Assembly (NCBI GenBank): GCA_964343805.1
Contig: CAYFLR010000041.1
Location: forward strand, 1 to 53,761
Direction of reading: 5' to 3'
DNA from: CAYFLR01 sp964343805
Lineage (GTDB): Bacteria > Bdellovibrionota_B > Oligoflexia > CAYFLR01
DNA: 53,761 nt
The stretch's first letter is position 1, and each line of letters starts with the position of its first letter. Shown piece by piece: positions 1 to 7,324 of this stretch. Both the position numbers and the translations under genes were made by a program. Under the pieces are notes generated by a model that saw nothing but the letters and a program-made list of their open reading frames with translations, was not told the origin of the DNA and did no database searches.

Positions 1-576
1 GTCCCAATTTGTACCGATGTCCATGAGGTCTGGCAAGTGGAGCAGGTGGGTGAAGTAGTTGATTTAATCCAGATCCCCGCTTTTCTCTGTCGTCAAACTG
101 ACTTATTAGTGGCTGCCGCCAAAACTGGCAAGCCGATTAATTTAAAAAAGGGGCAATTTTGCGCTCCCGCACAAATGCAATTTGCCTTGGACAAGATTAA
201 AGCCCATAGTGATATCACTCCTTTTCTTTGTGAAAGAGGAACCATGTTTGGTTATGGCAACCAAGTGGTGGATATGCGTGGCATTGAAATTATGCGGAAC
301 TTGGGTTCACGAGTCATTGTGGCTGCGACTCATAGTGTGCAAATGCCAGGCGGAGCTGGTGGTAGCAGCAGTGGTGATCGAAAGTTTGTGGATTGTTTAG
401 CAAAATCTGCGATAGTGAGTGGCGCTTCCGGGCTTTTTACTGAGGTCCACCCAGCCCCCTCCAAGGCTCTTTCCGATCGTGATACTCAAATCGAGATTTC
501 TCACTATGAAGATCTTTTAGAAAAATGTATTCAGCTTTATCAAATATGTCAGCCTTGGAGTGAAGCTTCTGCATGA
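1..576 (+). CDS. kdsA: 3-deoxy-8-phosphooctulonate synthase (KdsA), 5'-truncated
   Basis: This gene condenses phosphoenolpyruvate with arabinose-5-phosphate to give KDO-8-phosphate for the LPS inner core, in the cytosol. The frame is open from base 1, so the first third of the roughly 280-residue enzyme lies outside the window. Visible family motifs are the TDVHE stretch at the left edge, KKGQF, CERGTMFGYGN followed by VDMRG, THSVQMPGG, and TEVHPAP with a following S-D that matches the metal-binding end of the barrel. The residues before THSVQ are V-A-A where F-D-A or similar is usual. The stop overlaps the next ATG (ATGA), so the two genes are translationally coupled. The identification is firm; the protein is partial only because of the window edge. 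Confidence 0.95.
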   Translation, partial: VPICTDVHEVWQVEQVGEVVDLIQIPAFLCRQTDLLVAAAKTGKPINLKKGQFCAPAQMQFALDKIKAHSDITPFLCERGTMFGYGNQVVDMRGIEIMRNLGSRVIVAATHSVQMPGGAGGSSSGDRKFVDCLAKSAIVSGASGLFTEVHPAPSKALSDRDTQIEISHYEDLLEKCIQLYQICQPWSEASA

Positions 577-1664
577 AGTGTTTAATACTGGAACCTTTTT
601 TTGGTGGTTCTCACCAAAATTTTACTGAAAATCTGATTAAATATTCGGGGGCTGAGTTTACCTTATACACTTTACCTGCTCGCTTTTGGAAATGGAGAAT
701 GCGAGGTGCCGCGCTCTATTTTTATAAGAAAGTTCCCAACCCTGAAGATTATGACCTTCTATTTATTTCTGATCTCATGAGTTTGTCTGACTTAAAAGCG
801 CTCTGGCAAGAGCGATGCCCTAAATCCATCGTCTATTTTCATGAAAGTCAGCTCTCTTATCCTTTGCCGCCTGGTGAGAAAATGGATTATCAATTTGGTT
901 TTACCGATGTGACGACCGGCTTAGTGGCGGATCAGCTGCTTTTTAACTCTCAGTTTCACTTCAATGCTTTCTTTGAGAGACTGCCTAAATTTATTAAGAT
1001 GATGCCGGAGTTTCAGCCAACTTGGGCGGTAGAAACTATAAAGAATAAAAGCTCAGTGATCTATCCAGGCTGTGATTTTCCTAAATCCAAAGAAGCCAGA
1101 AAGCCATCCGAAGATGAAATTCCACTGATTGTTTGGAACCATCGTTGGGAATTTGATAAGTGTCCTGAAGTTTTCTTTAAAGCCCTAGAAACCGTTCGAG
1201 AGCGAGAACCAGATCTTCCATTTAAAATTGTACTCTTAGGTGAAAACTTTCAAGTGAAGCCGAAACCCTTTTTGCAAGCTCAGGAAAAATGGAAAGATGA
1301 AATTTTGCAGTATGGCTTTTTAGAGTCACGTGAAGAATACATCCATTGGCTGAAGCGTGGATCTCTCATCATTAGTACCAGTATTCAAGAGAATTTTGGT
1401 ATTTCCGTGGTAGAGGGAATGGCCTATGGTTGTTATCCTATTTTGCCGAATCGTTTGTCCTATCCAGAGCTGCTTATGGAGAAGCACCGGTCTCAAATTC
1501 TATACAAGGATTTTGAGGGGCTGGTGAATAAGATTATTTGGGCGCTCAAGCATCCAAAAGAGCGCCAAGATATTGCTAAAGACATGATGGAACATGTGGG
1601 GCAGTTTGCTTGGGAGGAGATGGTGCTAAAGTATGATCGTGTTTTAAGAAGTAGAGTCGAATAA
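573..1664 (+). CDS. tRNA-queuosine alpha-mannosyltransferase-like glycosyltransferase (DUF3524 + GT)
   Basis: The 363-residue protein begins with a signature I associate with DUF3524/QTMAN (GTDC1) enzymes: LEPFFGGSH, then LPARFWKWRMRGAALYF. These enzymes attach mannose to queuosine in tRNA-Asp. The C-terminal half is a GT-B nucleotide-sugar domain ending in an EGMAYGCYPILPNR loop around residues 285-300, with a conserved E for nucleotide binding. There is no signal peptide, so it is cytosolic. It starts within the kdsA stop (ATGA), so the start is secure. Bacterial DUF3524 members are widespread but poorly studied, so mannosylation of Q-tRNA is a family-based inference. A role in LPS glycosylation, suggested only by the kdsA neighbour, is less likely. 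Confidence 0.85.
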   Translation: MKCLILEPFFGGSHQNFTENLIKYSGAEFTLYTLPARFWKWRMRGAALYFYKKVPNPEDYDLLFISDLMSLSDLKALWQERCPKSIVYFHESQLSYPLPPGEKMDYQFGFTDVTTGLVADQLLFNSQFHFNAFFERLPKFIKMMPEFQPTWAVETIKNKSSVIYPGCDFPKSKEARKPSEDEIPLIVWNHRWEFDKCPEVFFKALETVREREPDLPFKIVLLGENFQVKPKPFLQAQEKWKDEILQYGFLESREEYIHWLKRGSLIISTSIQENFGISVVEGMAYGCYPILPNRLSYPELLMEKHRSQILYKDFEGLVNKIIWALKHPKERQDIAKDMMEHVGQFAWEEMVLKYDRVLRSRVE

Positions 1665-1712
1665 AAAAATCCAACCATCTAAAGCACAAGAGACAATCCA
1701 ATTAATACCTTA

Positions 1713-1741
1713 TTGACAATTTTACGACAACCGATTACGAT
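1713..1741 (+). promoter_or_regulatory. Promoter of the padR-chrA operon
   Basis: A perfect -35 TTGACA at 1713-1718 is followed after 17 bases by TACGAT at 1736-1741, a 4/6 match to the -10 consensus. The predicted transcription start lies inside the palindrome at 1721-1763. Confidence 0.6.
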
Positions 1742-1763
1742 ATTCGTAATCGGTTGTCGTAAA
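1721..1763. promoter_or_regulatory. Perfect 20+3+20 palindrome, candidate PadR operator
   Basis: Bases 1721-1740 are the exact reverse complement of 1744-1763 with a TAT centre. The element covers the spacer, the -10 box and the predicted start of the promoter in front of the padR gene. That placement suits an autorepression operator for the dimeric PadR protein. No T-run follows it, so a terminator role is unlikely. Confidence 0.7.
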
Positions 1764-1784
1764 TCATGGATTTGGGGTAGGCTA

Positions 1785-2105
1785 ATGAAATTGGAAGATC
1801 AAAAAAAAATCATGAGAGAAATACTGTTAGGCTTTTGGAAGGTTCATATTCTTTATCATGCGGCTAAGGAGCCTGTGGTTGGAAATTGGATGTTACAAGA
1901 ATTGCGTCATCATGGATATGAGGTCAGTCCAGGAACTCTTTACCCGCTTCTTACTCGGCTAGAAAGTCATGGTTGGTTATCATGTGAAAAGGATACAGCC
2001 GCAGGTCCCAAAGCTCCGAAGAGATACTCCCTAACTCCTTTGGGCTTTGAGGTATTGGATGTGGTGAAAACACAACTGAAAGAATTAAAAAATGAATTGA
2101 AATAA
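1785..2105 (+). CDS. PadR-family transcriptional regulator
   Basis: This 106-residue winged-helix DNA-binding protein has the PadR core: a first helix ILYHAAKEPVVGNWMLQELR, then the recognition region VSPGTLYPLLTRLESHGWL, a basic wing PKAPKRYSLTPLG and a short C-terminal dimerisation helix. The open frame reaches back to 1713, but that part runs through the promoter and palindrome, so the ATG at 1785 is chosen. It is followed after 26 bases by chrA. PadR proteins usually repress their own operon, and the palindrome at 1721-1763 is the obvious site. The inducing signal is unknown; chromate is a guess from the neighbour. Confidence 0.9.
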   Translation: MKLEDQKKIMREILLGFWKVHILYHAAKEPVVGNWMLQELRHHGYEVSPGTLYPLLTRLESHGWLSCEKDTAAGPKAPKRYSLTPLGFEVLDVVKTQLKELKNELK

Positions 2106-2131
2106 CGTTAGAGATTAAAAGGTGATTTAAA

Positions 2132-3330
2132 ATGAATAGTCAATTTACTACCAATAATCCAAGAAGCTCTTTTTGGGAGGTTCTTTGGATTTATACAAAA
2201 TTAGGGCTCACCTCCTTTGGCGGGCCCATAGCCCATCTGGGTTATTTCCGCGAAGAGTTTGTTGCTAAGAGGAAATGGCTTNNNNNNNNNNCGATCTAGT
2301 GGCCATGTGCCAATTTCTTCCTGGTCCCGCCAGCAGTCAAGTGGGAATGGCTCTGGGGATTTTACGTTCTGGATTATGGGGGGCTTTTGCCGCTTGGTTA
2401 GGATTCACGATTCCATCTGTTCTTCTTATGCTCGTTTTTGCATATGGGGTCACCACACTGGATATTTCAAATTATGGAGATTTCTTACATGGTCTTAAAA
2501 TAGTGGCGGTGGCCGTAGTTTTTCAAGCAGTTTGGGGTATGGCTAAAAGCCTCTGTCCTGATCGTAATAGAGCCACCGTAGCAATACTATCTGCTATGCT
2601 GGTGGTTTCCTGGCCCACCGCTGGAGGGCAGATTTTTGCTATCATCGCGGGGGGACTTTTTGGCCTACTGGCTTTATCTTCAGAAAAAAGCAGCCAGGAT
2701 ATAACATACTCTTTCGGTTATTCCAGAAAAATAGGGCTCTTTTTATTTATCTCATTTTTAGTCTTGCTATTTATCTTGCCTCTCATGGTTATTGCAGTTC
2801 CAATGGAAGAACTGAGGATATTTGAAAGTTTCTTTCGTTCTGGTTCGATGGTATTTGGTGGGGGGCATGTGGTTCTGCCATTACTACAGACTGAAGTAGT
2901 CAATACAAATTGGATGAGTGAGGAGTTATTTTTAGCCGGTTATGGTTTAGCTCAAGCTGTTCCTGGTCCGCTGTTTACTTTCGCAGCTTACTTAGGAGCG
3001 GCTATGAATTTTGGCCCTGCAGGAATAGCCGGAGGGCTTATTGCAGTTCTAGCGATTTTTTTACCATCCTTTCTCTTGGTGGCAGGAATGTTACCCTTTT
3101 GGAATGAAGTCAGAAAAAAGCCGGTGGCCCAAAATATTCTAGGAGGGGTTAATGCAGCTGTTGTAGGCTTATTGGTGGCTGCTCTTTATCATCCTGTTTG
3201 GACCAGTGGTGTTTTAACTTCGACCGATTTTATCATTGCCATTGGCGCCTTTGGGTTATTGATGTTTTGGAAAGTACCGCCGTGGATTGTTGTGATTTTG
3301 TCTGCCACCTTCAGCGGGCTTTTTGCATGA
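2132..3330 (+). CDS. chrA: Chromate transporter ChrA (CHR family), interrupted by an assembly gap
   Basis: This inner-membrane transporter is thought to export chromate. It holds two homologous CHR halves totalling about 400 residues, the long-chain form. The first half has FGGPIAHLGYFREEFV just before the gap and CQFLPGPASSQVG just after it; the second half repeats the theme as FGGGHVVLPLL and LAQAVPGPLFTFAAYLG. About ten hydrophobic segments are visible. The ten-N run at 2282-2291 changes the apparent frame (upstream frame 2, downstream frame 1), so the true missing length is not ten; comparison with the family suggests about 15-18 bases. It is co-transcribed with padR. The family call is firm; the substrate is by homology. 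Confidence 0.9.
2282..2291. other. Assembly gap inside chrA
   Basis: Ten N. The frames before and after do not match, so the gap length is a placeholder. Confidence 0.95.
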
Positions 3331-3350
3331 TCAGAGTTTTCCAAGTGCCG

Positions 3351-3365
3351 ACGATAATCTATCGT
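3351..3365. repeat. Dispersed 15-bp palindromic motif, single copy
   Basis: ACGATAATCTATCGT has 6-base inverted arms around ATC. The same 15 bases, or 14 of them, sit at the centre of each of three 62-bp repeats near 52.7 kb. Here it lies in the 129-base gap between chrA and the convergent minus-strand gene. Its function is unknown. Confidence 0.7.
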
Positions 3366-3459
3366 GCCAGGTTCAAAGACAAATTCGGTTTGAGACCGCC
3401 CCATAAACCAAACTGATTTATGAGGCGATGATCTGTAGACATTCCTAAAGGATGTCAGG

Positions 3460-4269
3460 CTAGTTAATTGTGATAGGAAATCCGGAAATAGGTCTCACTG
3501 GCTGTATTTCTACCGGCTCAGAAGGTTCTATTTCAATGGGGAAGGGTTGTACGGCGTGTTGTTCCATAGCGGGATGAAAAGTCACTCCCGATGTGGTTAA
3601 GCTAAATCTTTCCTGTCCATTACGGAGGTAAATAAAACTTTTACTTGTAATGAAACCAGATTGTCCCATGGTTTCGAATTCTTTGTACTGCTGGAGCCAA
3701 ATCATATATTTATTAATGTAGGGCTGGATACGTCCTTTAACGGTAAAGTTCACAACCTCCGCTCCCAAGGTTGCAGAGTGTAAAATCTCTTTTTGAAAGG
3801 GAAGAAGTTTGTATCCAGGGGTGACGTTTTCTATTTCTAAGTAGGCTTCTTCTGAGCTCACTTCAAGGATTCCTCCTTTTTTAGTAAGGACTAAGAAAGC
3901 TCCTCCCACCAGTTTTACTTTGGTTCCGGCTAAATCAGTTTTTTCATCGAAAACATCAGTTGCGCTAAATTTCACATTGAGGGTGGCATAGCCCGTTGCA
4001 AATGCTTGCTTAATGGCTGCAAACAAGCCAGGAGCAGCTATTGAAGCACTGGATCGATTGAGTCTTTGCAAGTCAGAACAACGCTTACCCGGATAAAAAA
4101 CACTATCATTTTGCGGTGACATATTTAGACAGGCTTTTTTATGGACCACATTATCGGTGCAGGTCCATACATTATAATAGGGTTTGGCTCGGTGGACGCA
4201 GGCCCCTCGCGAGTAAGCCTCTAAAGGAATAGCCATCATAAATAAGGTAAATATAAATAGGGATTTCAT
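3460..4269 (-). CDS. Secreted protein of unknown function
   Basis: This 269-residue protein has an N-terminal signal peptide (basic MK start, hydrophobic core, cleavage near A18-Y-S) and four Cys in the first 65 mature residues, which suggests a small disulfide-bonded N-terminal domain. The middle (about 90-200) alternates hydrophobic and polar residues like a beta-rich domain, with K-V-K-L-V-G-G repeats. The tail is rich in Pro and Glu with P-I-E-I-E-P-S type spacing. AAGGAG lies eight bases before the ATG, so the start is secure. I do not recognise the family. It is convergent with chrA and likely periplasmic or exported. Confidence 0.75.
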   Translation of the reverse strand: MKSLFIFTLFMMAIPLEAYSRGACVHRAKPYYNVWTCTDNVVHKKACLNMSPQNDSVFYPGKRCSDLQRLNRSSASIAAPGLFAAIKQAFATGYATLNVKFSATDVFDEKTDLAGTKVKLVGGAFLVLTKKGGILEVSSEEAYLEIENVTPGYKLLPFQKEILHSATLGAEVVNFTVKGRIQPYINKYMIWLQQYKEFETMGQSGFITSKSFIYLRNGQERFSLTTSGVTFHPAMEQHAVQPFPIEIEPSEPVEIQPVRPISGFPITIN

Positions 4270-4620
4270 TGTTGGACTCCTTTTATTATCAATTTAAAAA
4301 CGATTCGTTTTAAAGGGTTTTGCAAAAGAAGTGCCAAAGTTGTTAAAAGCCATGTGAGGTCTGACTTAAAAGTGCTTGGAGATGATGAGTAATTTGTAAA
4401 GAAGGAGTCAGATTTATGATCGGTAAAAAAAGGAATTCTCAATTGGTTTCAAAATTTAACTGCTTTGGTTAATTTAAAATAAAAATATATAAAACGTAAA
4501 AAATGATTGAATTTAATAGTAAGATGAACTATAAACGTTCAATATTGGTTTGAATCGTAGATCAAATCATTCAGTAATGCCTAAGTCTTATTAAATATTA
4601 AGAAAATTTGGAGGAAATCC
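4270..4620. other. 351-base intergenic region
   Basis: This AT-rich stretch between two divergent secreted-protein genes must carry both promoters. No RNA gene, strong terminator or known riboswitch was seen. It contains one short reading frame with a good ribosome binding site (4416-4472). Confidence 0.5.
4416..4472 (+). CDS. Possible 18-residue small protein
   Basis: AAGGAG sits eight bases before an ATG that opens an 18-codon frame, MIGKKRNSQLVSKFNCFG. The peptide is basic with one Cys. The only support is the ribosome binding site, so this may be chance. Confidence 0.2.
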   Translation: MIGKKRNSQLVSKFNCFG

Positions 4621-5085
4621 ATGAGCAAGTTTATTTTTATACTCGGTCTGTTGACCATGAGCACTTCTGCCTATGCAGTTAATACTAAGGGTTTTCAAAA
4701 TCTCACCAACATTTTTAGTTATAATAATCTACCTGGGGAGAGGATCAGTGTTTTTAATTCTAGCTTTACGGTAGATAATTGGCGGTGCAGTTACTATGGA
4801 AATCTTTCAAAGCATGAATTTGAAGCGGCATTTGCAACAAACCAATGGGATAATGATGCCATTTTAAAAGGGCAAACTGGAGCCATCACCCTTTATAAGC
4901 AAGAACTTAAATCCCACACACCATGCATCGAAAGAGAAGAGGAAGATAGTGTTTACAATCCTTGCTTAGCTTGGGGCGAACCTTTCAAATATTCTAAAAA
5001 GCTTTTCTATATTAAATTAAAAGATGCCCCTTTTGCTCGACTTAACATTGAATGTTCAACTTTTTGGTCCCATCTTTCTGATTAA
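4621..5085 (+). CDS. Small secreted protein of unknown function
   Basis: The 154-residue protein has a clear signal peptide ending in SAYA-V. The mature part is about 134 residues with four Cys, which could form two disulfides. GGAGG lies six to seven bases before the ATG. Aromatic and Asn-rich segments suggest a compact beta domain, but I recognise no family. Its stop overlaps the stop of the convergent metalloprotease by four bases. Confidence 0.7.
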   Translation: MSKFIFILGLLTMSTSAYAVNTKGFQNLTNIFSYNNLPGERISVFNSSFTVDNWRCSYYGNLSKHEFEAAFATNQWDNDAILKGQTGAITLYKQELKSHTPCIEREEEDSVYNPCLAWGEPFKYSKKLFYIKLKDAPFARLNIECSTFWSHLSD

Positions 5086-6341
5086 AGTGCCAAAGTGAGG
5101 ACTTTTCCCAAAGAGGGAAAAATGGTCATTTCCGCAAATTGATTCTCATAGATAAAGGTGATTTGAACTGAATCTCTTCCTTGAACTCTTACCGGGAATA
5201 CTTTCCCACCCATGGAAAAAGTTCCAAAAGCAACAGTCTCATGATAGGAAATAAAATCATGATCAAAGAAGTCTCCATCTGATTTTTTATATCTCCCGCT
5301 GACACTTTTTTGGACAATTTTCCTTCGGGTAATATCTTTATCTTCTAACTTAATAACCCCTTCCCCCAGAACTTCCGGTTCTTCATTCAATAGAGGGTGA
5401 CCGAGTTTAATGATGGAGACCGTGATGTAAATTCCCATAAATGAGGAGGGAGAAACATTATTGATACATATTTCGATTCCGTTCATAACGGCTTCACCAA
5501 AACTGGCAAACTTCTCCCCTAAGAGGTCCATGAAAAATGGTTTCAAATTCGAATTGGTTTTAATTTGGGAGGAGTGGTCACAATACCTTTCAGTGTAGGA
5601 CATGAATTCATCTAATATTAAAGATTTGGAAGAGTAATAATTTAAATCCGTATGAGGTATCTCACCCTCCCCAATGGATATCAACCTTTGAACAATATTA
5701 GATGGAAAGTTTTTATTCATAATGTGGTTAAATTGATGGTGAAAACCCAGTACATGACCAATCTCGTGCAGCATCACTTCAAAAAGGCCTCCTTTATCCC
5801 AAAAATGCTTGGCTAAACCTTGGTAGCCAAAGGGACCCAGGTCAGGTGTGATCCAAATGTATCCTTTAGACCAGCCACTTTCTTGGTCAAAATGAGTGCG
5901 GTTGGTGAAACCGATATATTGCATTAAATTATCTTCTAAGACAGAAATGATTTCTTCATTAATAACCCCTAATAAAATGGTCAAATCCACATCATCACTG
6001 CAGCTCTCTTTTAAAACAAATTGGCTAGCAATGACTTTTTGTTTTCCATCCAAGAGTGGCTCACTGGTTTCAAAATTATCTAAAGCAGTGATGGTTTTAT
6101 GCCAATCATCGAAGGCGCGGGCCACATCATAGGTGGCACCTTCTAGATCTTGGGAGAAATCAACACTCTTTTGAATGCAGTAAGTGATGGGCTTATTTCC
6201 AATAAACCAAGGGTTATACTGATGGGATAATATTTTACCACCGCCACTGATATCAACTCCACGTGCAGTAAGGAGGGTGTGGCTTATAAAAAATACAAAA
6301 ATTGGGAAACATAGGAACTTAAAATAACTAATGTGCATCAT
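5082..6341 (-). CDS. Secreted metzincin-like zinc metalloprotease
   Basis: This 419-residue exported protease begins with a signal peptide (hydrophobic residues 6-24). The zinc signature HEIGHVLGFHH fits HExxHxxGxxH: H192, E193, H196, G199 and H202. A later EFMSYTERY could supply the Met-turn, as in matrixin/astacin relatives. The region before the site (residues 70-180) has the substrate-strand look of M10/M12-type catalytic domains, and the C-terminal 150 residues are beta-rich and unassigned. The frame extends to 6377, but AGGAG lies six bases before the ATG at 6341, so that start is used. It is divergent from the TIGR02147 regulator, which could control it. In a predatory or scavenging bacterium it may digest prey protein; that is inference. 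Confidence 0.85.
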   Translation of the reverse strand: MMHISYFKFLCFPIFVFFISHTLLTARGVDISGGGKILSHQYNPWFIGNKPITYCIQKSVDFSQDLEGATYDVARAFDDWHKTITALDNFETSEPLLDGKQKVIASQFVLKESCSDDVDLTILLGVINEEIISVLEDNLMQYIGFTNRTHFDQESGWSKGYIWITPDLGPFGYQGLAKHFWDKGGLFEVMLHEIGHVLGFHHQFNHIMNKNFPSNIVQRLISIGEGEIPHTDLNYYSSKSLILDEFMSYTERYCDHSSQIKTNSNLKPFFMDLLGEKFASFGEAVMNGIEICINNVSPSSFMGIYITVSIIKLGHPLLNEEPEVLGEGVIKLEDKDITRRKIVQKSVSGRYKKSDGDFFDHDFISYHETVAFGTFSMGGKVFPVRVQGRDSVQITFIYENQFAEMTIFPSLGKVLTLAL

Positions 6342-6469
6342 AAGTACTCCTTTTTTTGAGATAGCCAACATACTCACTATAACGTCATTGCAGAGGGATA
6401 ATATAGATTAAATTAATTAATTATACCTATATAATTTAAGTTTTACTTAATATTTGGATCATAACTTAC

Positions 6470-6475
6470 TATAAT
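6470..6475 (+). promoter_or_regulatory. Consensus -10 box directly before an ATG
   Basis: A perfect TATAAT ends six bases before the ATG at 6482. Transcription starting seven bases downstream of the box would begin at the ATG itself. There is no Shine-Dalgarno sequence and no good -35 box. Confidence 0.5.
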
Positions 6476-6481
6476 AAAAGA

Positions 6482-7294
6482 ATGAATATCTCGGTTTATG
6501 AATATAAAAACTATAAAAAATTCCTCAAAGATTATATCAAAACCAGGCCCAAAGGGGGGCGAGGGGTCCGTTCCCAATTAGCCAAGGTATGTAACTGTCA
6601 GACCGCCTATATCACCGGGGTGTTAAACAAACACTCTCATTTCAGTATGGAACAAGGTGATAGGATAAATAATTTCATTGGTCATTCCAAGGAGGAATCC
6701 CAGTTCTTTTTATTGTTAATACAGTTTGCGCGGGCAGGGACAAAATCCCTCAAAGCGACTTTAAAAGAGCAAATCGATAGATCCATCAACCATCAATTTA
6801 ATCTTAAAGAGAGGTTTAGGATTGAAGAGACATTAAACGCGGAGAACACAGCCATCTATTTTAGTTCATGGGAATATGCGGCCGTCCATGCTTTGCTGTC
6901 CATCCCTCACTTTCAAGATTTGAAGCTTATCTCTCATTATCTAAATATCCCTCTAAGTAGAGTGAGTGAAATTCTGGCTTTTCTACAAAAAACCAAGATG
7001 ATTATTAAAGATAAAGGCTTCTATCGCATTGGAACAACAAAGATTCATATAGGCACCAACTCTCCCCATCTAGCGAATCATCATACCAATTGGAGGATTA
7101 AAGCGATTCAGTCTTTACCCATGCAAAGGGATAATGAAGATCTTCATTACTCTTCGGTTGTTAGCATTTCAAAGACAGATGTTTTAAAAATCAAAACCAT
7201 ACTCACCAAATCCATTGAAAGTTCAAAAAAGATCATCAATAAATCCAAAGAGGAGGAACTTCATTGCCTCAATGTGGATTTATTTAGGGTATAA
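6482..7294 (+). CDS. TIGR02147/DUF4423-family regulator
   Basis: This 270-residue protein matches a family I know from Bdellovibrio and Fibrobacter: an N-terminal YKNYKKFLKDYI segment, a helix-turn-helix-like region (RSQLAKVCNCQTAYITGVLNK, two overlapping motifs, residues 29-49) and an alpha-helical DUF4423 domain with a second winged-helix-like stretch (SHYLNIPLSRVSEILAFLQK) near residues 151-170. It has no signal peptide and is presumably a cytosolic DNA-binding protein. A TATAAT box six bases upstream and the lack of a ribosome binding site suggest leaderless translation. It is divergent from the metalloprotease and 30 bases ahead of the sulfatase-GDPD gene, so either could be a target. 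Confidence 0.85.
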   Translation: MNISVYEYKNYKKFLKDYIKTRPKGGRGVRSQLAKVCNCQTAYITGVLNKHSHFSMEQGDRINNFIGHSKEESQFFLLLIQFARAGTKSLKATLKEQIDRSINHQFNLKERFRIEETLNAENTAIYFSSWEYAAVHALLSIPHFQDLKLISHYLNIPLSRVSEILAFLQKTKMIIKDKGFYRIGTTKIHIGTNSPHLANHHTNWRIKAIQSLPMQRDNEDLHYSSVVSISKTDVLKIKTILTKSIESSKKIINKSKEEELHCLNVDLFRV

Positions 7295-7324
7295 ACGGGA
7301 TTTTTTATTTGTTGGAGGCAAGTC

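Noticed and set aside
1721..1763. Palindrome as terminator of the mannosyltransferase gene
   Set aside because: No T-run follows either arm, and it overlaps a TTGACA promoter for padR.
2132..3330. chrA as a pseudogene
   Set aside because: The frame break coincides exactly with a ten-N gap, and both sides match the family, so it is an assembly artefact.
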